From positions 47,973,501 to 48,037,500 of the forward strand of contig NC_081844.1 of the NCBI RefSeq assembly GCF_963259705.1: 64,000 nucleotides of DNA. Reading direction: 5' to 3'. This document shows positions 59,815-64,000 of the stretch, in pieces. The position numbers and the translations under genes are program-made. Under the pieces are notes generated by a model. That model was not told where the DNA came from. It saw only the letters and a list, made by a program, of their open reading frames with translations, and made no database searches. Every line of letters begins with the position of its first letter. Positions within the stretch are counted from its first letter, which is position 1. The DNA is from Myotis daubentonii. Its lineage: Eukaryota > Chordata > Mammalia > Chiroptera > Vespertilionidae.

Positions 59815-60853
59815 GGGAGAGGGAGAGATAGAGACATCAACGATGAGAGAGAATCATTGCTCGGCTGCCTCCTGCACACCCCACATTGGTTGAGCGTCGA
59901 CCTATGAACCAGGAGGTTGCGGTTAGATTCCTGATCAGGATATGCCCGGGTTGCGGGCTCAATCCCCAGTGTGGGGTGCGCAGGAGGCAGCCGATCAATG
60001 ATTCTCTCTCATCATTGATACTTCTATCTCTCCCTCTCCCTTCCTCTCTGAAATCAATTTAAAAAAATTGACGACTTGACATACCATCTCTAGAAATGAG
60101 AGGTGCTTTCCTGGTTTTCAATTCGGTTAGAGTTCCTACGGTCTGTCAGCTACCTTTGTGGAAAAGGGAGCTATGTTTGGAAAGAAGTCAGAAAACTCAC
60201 ATTGTAATTGTTTTTCCTGCCAAAAATAATCCCCAGAGTTCTGCTGAGGCCCTGACAGCTGTACCTTGTCACAAAGCAACATCAACAAGAAACAAAGAAG
60301 CATTTATCCCTATCATATATTATGCTCTGCTAGTGTGCATAATCTGTCCATCATTTTAAAAAATGTGTACATAATTTTAACTAACTCTAGCAAGTGGCAA
60401 TACTAGCAAAGTTTTTTCTTCCTATTTGGTATGTTTAAAATCACGAAGATGTTTTGCTTAAGGAAAATGAGAAGATAATTATTGAGAAATCAATTTCAAA
60501 TACACCGGGGGCTACATTACAACAGAGTACTTTTTCAGTTCTGCAGGAGATTACGCCTATGGATGACACAGCTGAAATACAGGCATTTTCCTCATTTCTA
60601 GAGTTAGTGGAAACAAAAACTCTACTCTGTTATGCGATTACACCTCAGACTCAAGTCCAGAATTCCTTGTGTAATTGTTCATAACTTGCTTCAGACTCTT
60701 TCAAACTCTTCTCTTGAGGTGGTATTAGGGAGGATAAATATGAGCACTTTGAACAATTAGAAATCATGAGACTCCCGAATTAAGAACTTGACATAAAGAT
60801 CTTTTGAGGTTGACTTCTGTACATTTTTTGAAACGTGTTCAGAAGTTAGAATG
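59674..60853. mobile_element. DNA transposon with ~72-bp terminal inverted repeats, family unassigned
   Basis: 59674-59745 and 60782-60853 are inverted copies with only a handful of mismatches: 'cattctaacttctgaacac' on the left and 'gtgttcagaagttagaatg' on the right. TA lies outside both ends (59672-59673 and 60854-60855), as in Tc1/mariner-type insertions. Without the nested SINE material it is about 850 bp. An open stretch at 60454-60684 has no recognised domain. I cannot name the family from memory. Confidence 0.75.
59746..60068. mobile_element. Inverted Ves SINE dimer (head-to-head)
   Basis: 59746-59888 is the tail half of a Ves SINE in reverse, with a GA run at 59773-59812. At 'ttggttgagcgtcgacctat' it switches to a forward, 5'-truncated Ves ending at about 60068. 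The arms (about 59809-59888 and 59962-60049) form a long near-palindrome. Confidence 0.9.
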
Positions 60854-60855
60854 TA

Positions 60856-61754
60856 TGCTAGTAATTCTGGGTAAGAGAAGACTCTCCTTGGGCGCACGCG
60901 CTGGAACACTTATCTGGGGGTTCAAGTGGACACTGTGTAAGCGCAGAGGGCCTCAGAAGCTCAGAAGCTCAGCAGCTCAGCTGGGCCAGTCCTATTACAT
61001 CATATCCTGTTCCTAAAACTAAAGTAAGCCAAACTTCAAGTGGCAAGAAGTTTTCAGGTTTTCCTCCCCGCACCATAATCACATGACAGTTAGTTCTTAC
61101 TTGGAGGACTGCAGTGGGGGAGGGTCCTCTACGCCTGAGACCGTAGTTGTCACTACTGATTGTCCAAGTACCATGATTCCTTAAAGGTGAGAGGCTTTGA
61201 TGTGTTGGGGGATGAGTGGGGACATCTGTCAGGGCTGAGCGTCCTGGGGCCTCAGTCAGGCCTTCTCTGTGAGCCCTCACTGGATCTCATAGCTATTTCT
61301 TTTCCCTCTGAGGACTGGCGACTGTCTGAGGACCCTGAATGGGAATGAAATGATGGTTTTCTTTTCTCAGGGAAGCCACAGTCCTCATTTTTCTAATTGC
61401 GGAAAGCTCCCTTGTTCTCATCTCTTCTGGTCTTTCTCCATGCCTCAAGCACTACTTAGCATAATCTCTCCAAGGGCGTTACCTTTTGAAAACAAAACAA
61501 TGTCCCCTCCACTGACACACAAAATTAAGAAATCTCCCCTGCACTCATTAGGTATCAGGTTAGTCTATTTTCAACCTATAACATAGCCAACATAACACAT
61601 TGAGGATGGATGAATTTATCAAGGAAAAAGAAAAGAGGCAGCGGGGAGGTGGGGGGAGGAAATAAGGGGATGGAGGAGGGAAATATAAGGGAAAACACAG
61701 GAAATAAAAAAAAAAAAACAAGAGAATACACAAATTAATACCCCCAAACCATCT
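60856..61754. other. No gene recognised
   Basis: A moderately GC-rich patch at 60880-61350 includes 'gcgcacgcgctgg' and short 'cagaagct' repeats. Frames on both strands overlap and look like chance. Confidence 0.45.
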
Positions 61755-61910
61755 TTATAATTGTGTGAATTTGAGCAAATTATCTGGACTCTGTACCTTC
61801 ATTTTCTCATCTGTAAAATAGGATAATCATTGTACCCACTATGAAGATTAATGCATGTTCTACACTCAGAATCATGCTTAACATATCACATAGTTAGTGT
61901 TATTTTGTTT
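61755..61910 (+). repeat. MIR SINE, ancient
   Basis: 'gtgaatttgagcaaattatc', 'ccttcattttctcatctgta', 'aaataggataatcattgtac'. Confidence 0.82.
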
Positions 61911-61919
61911 TTATTTTTG

Positions 61920-62110
61920 AGATATTATAGCATGGTACAGAAGAACATAATCTCTTAAATCAGACTGTCTCGAGTTTGTATCCATGAATCATCTAAATTT
62001 GGGCAAATTTACCTGTCAGGGTGTCAGTTCCCTTGCCTGACGATGTTAATGATGAAGATAATTAACTAGCTCATAGCTTTTTGGAAGTGTGAAAATGCTT
62101 GGGAAAGTGA
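61920..62110 (+). repeat. MIR SINE, ancient (second copy)
   Basis: 'aaatcagactgtctcgagtt', 'aatttgggcaaatttacctg', 'aattaactagctcatagc', 'gaaaatgcttgggaaagtg'. Confidence 0.7.
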
Positions 62111-62210
62111 CTTGTGCATAAGATTTAAAAAAAATCTCTTGATGAATGTATCTATGAGCCTACCAGTCTTATACCAAGTAAATACATCATATAGCATATA
62201 TACAGTAGTA

Positions 62211-62260
<50 letters not shown>
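62211..62260. repeat. (TA)n microsatellite
   Basis: About 25 TA repeats with one TG step. Confidence 0.95.
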
Positions 62261-62689
62261 CTCAGTAAAACATTTTTGATATTACACGTATTAGCTGTGT
62301 ATAAGAGAACAAAGAATAATAAGTCAATTTGTTTTAGATGTTTTCTGAACTTGATAATATGTGTTCCGCTTGCAAAATTTTTTAAAAATTGCAATTGTTC
62401 TAAGCTTTTGGCCTCTTGTATTGATTAAAAACATCACCACCACAATGACCTCCAACAACAGCAGCAATAAATCTAAGGGCTAGGTAAGTCAGAGTCATGG
62501 GCATAGTTGAATGAATTCTGGGGACGAGTTAACTTTTAATGAAGAATATATCTAATTGAGTGAAGTCAGATTTTGAGTGATTATTTTTTTCAGAACAAGT
62601 ATTATATTTTTAACATTTAAAATGTTACTTTTTATTTTAGCTATATAATATATTTTGAAATTTTTATGCATTAGAGATTTTGAAGATTT

Positions 62690-63420
62690 TTTAATTTTTC
62701 AAGTACACTTGCTTTACAATATTATATCAGTTTCAGGTGTATAACTCAGTGATTATACATTATATAACTTATGAAGTGATCACTCTGGTAAGTCTAGTAT
62801 CCATATGACACCATACATGGTTATTATGGTATTACTTATTACATTTCCTATGCTGTACTTTACATTCCCATGACTGTTTTGTGACTACCATTTTTTGTAC
62901 TTTTTTCCCCCTGCTCTTTACCTTTCCTTTTTTTATTTCATTTATCTATATATTTTATTTTTTCAATTACAGTTTATATTCAATATTATTCTGTATTAGT
63001 TTCAGATATATAGTATAGTGGTTAGACAATCATGTATTTTACAAAGTGGTCCCCCTGAAATTTCTAGTACCTATCTAGTCCCATACATAGTTATTATGAT
63101 ACTAGAGGCCCGATATACGCAATTCATGCAAGAGTAGGCCTTCCTTCCCCTGGCTGCCGGCACCGGCTTCCCTCTGGCACCCGAGACCCGGGCTTCCCTC
63201 ACAGCCCCAGCTTCATCCAGAAGGTCGTCCGGAAGGACATCTGGTCTAATTAGCATATTACACTTTTATTATTATAGATTATTGACTATATTCCCTATGC
63301 TGTAATGTACACCTCTGTGACTATTCTGTAAACACCAGTTCTGCTCCCATTCCCTTTCCTCACCAAGAATAACTCGTAATAAATATAAGAAAACAACAAA
63401 ATCTGAGAAATAATTTTTAT
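62690..63420 (-). mobile_element. L1 3'UTR fragment, antisense, with internal duplication and a nested Helitron
   Basis: 'tatcagtttcaggtgtataa', 'acaccatacatggttattat', 'tcctatgctgtactttacat' recur in altered form at 62960-63310 ('ctgtattagtttcagatata', 'ccctatgctgtaatgtacac'), so two similar 3'UTR blocks lie in tandem. Confidence 0.8.
63102..63278 (-). mobile_element. 177-bp miniature Helitron nested in L1
   Basis: 'ctagaggcccgatatacgca' after a host A and 'cacttttattattataga' before a host T give CTAG-3' and 5'-TC on the minus strand. Removing it restores a continuous L1 3'UTR ('tatgata' to 'ttattgac'). Confidence 0.9.
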
Positions 63421-63910
63421 GGCTTCTGACTTTTATGTAAACCCTTATAAAACAATTAGGCTTCCTGAAAATGAGCCATGGTTCCAGCTGTATCGGTAAT
63501 AATGTGAAAATACAGCAAAATCTAAAGTGTCTGAAATGTCTACAGTTACTGTAGTTATTTTTGATATCCCATATGGAAACATCAAGTGTCTTCAATAAAG
63601 TATCTGAACCATCACAGCCAATTTGGCTCATGTGGTGGAGATAATAAATTCAATTATATTCTTGCTCTAAAGCAGATATTGGAAAGGAGAAGAAAAGCAT
63701 TGCCCTAGTGGCAGTTCTGGGAATGAAATCTGATTGCTTGTGTAATTTTCAAGGAGTAATTCTGAATTGTCCAGGACACATTTTATGTAAAAATAGTTTA
63801 TCTACACATGAATAAGATTAACACATGCCTTAAATTGGGATAATATATGCATAGGAGAAAACTTGGAATATTTTCCTCCTAACAATCGAAGATAATACTG
63901 TGTATGTATG

Positions 63911-63946
<36 letters not shown>

Positions 63947-64000
63947 AAAAGAAATTTTTGCTAACTTAGCAGTTTAAGGTACCTGACTTTTATACTTTTT
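63421..64000. other. No gene recognised; (TG)n at 63914-63943
   Basis: AT-rich sequence to the end of the window with one TG microsatellite. Confidence 0.5.

Overview
The window is mammalian genomic DNA, almost certainly from a vespertilionid (vesper) bat. Three signs together point there: many copies of the tRNA-derived Ves SINE on both strands; several short Helitrons with 5'-TC and CTAG-3' ends inserted between A and T; and short hAT elements (SPIN-like and others) with 8-bp target duplications. The sequence is AT-rich. I found no convincing host protein-coding exon, rRNA or CRISPR. It reads as intergenic or intronic DNA built from nested transposon layers, and nearly all short open reading frames in it are chance.

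Layout. 1-9 kb: mostly featureless sequence, an ancient repeat (3.3-3.8 kb), a processed UBE2L3 pseudogene with a perfect 13-bp target duplication (4.87-5.62 kb), one Ves SINE and two MIRs. 9-21.5 kb: a Helitron, an ancient antisense L1, a MaLR LTR split by a SPIN-like hAT and ending in a perfect 29-bp inverted repeat, several Ves SINEs, MER5A, an ancient antisense L1/HAL1-like block split by another hAT, and two more Helitrons. 22.07-24.01 kb: a complete minus-strand half-L1 (HAL1-like) element with an uninterrupted ORF1, no ORF2, and an 18-bp target duplication. 26.42-33.38 kb: a Ves SINE split by a 6.7-kb L1 with 5'UTR, intact ORF1, an ORF2 broken by an internal deletion, a 36-A tail and a perfect 12-bp target duplication.

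34-40 kb: older L1 3' pieces and SINEs around a block of single-copy-looking sequence. 40.61-43.31 kb: four Helitrons lying head to tail, one of which carries a 14-unit 47-bp minisatellite, with a hAT element inserted exactly at the array's end. 48.4-49.1 kb: a SPIN-like hAT inserted exactly into the CTAG end of another Helitron. 50-57.2 kb: four MaLR LTRs and a CCG-rich stretch next to a speculative splice-site-bounded segment. 59.67-60.86 kb: an unassigned DNA transposon with ~72-bp terminal inverted repeats and TA duplications, interrupted by an inverted Ves dimer. 62.7-63.4 kb: an L1 3' piece with a 177-bp Helitron inside.

How the parts relate: the L1 is the likely source of reverse transcriptase for the Ves SINEs, the HAL1-like element and the UBE2L3 retrocopy, while Helitron and hAT copies here are non-autonomous and depended on enzymes encoded elsewhere. 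The nesting gives a relative chronology: MaLR and old L1, then Helitron, then hAT; and Ves, then young L1.
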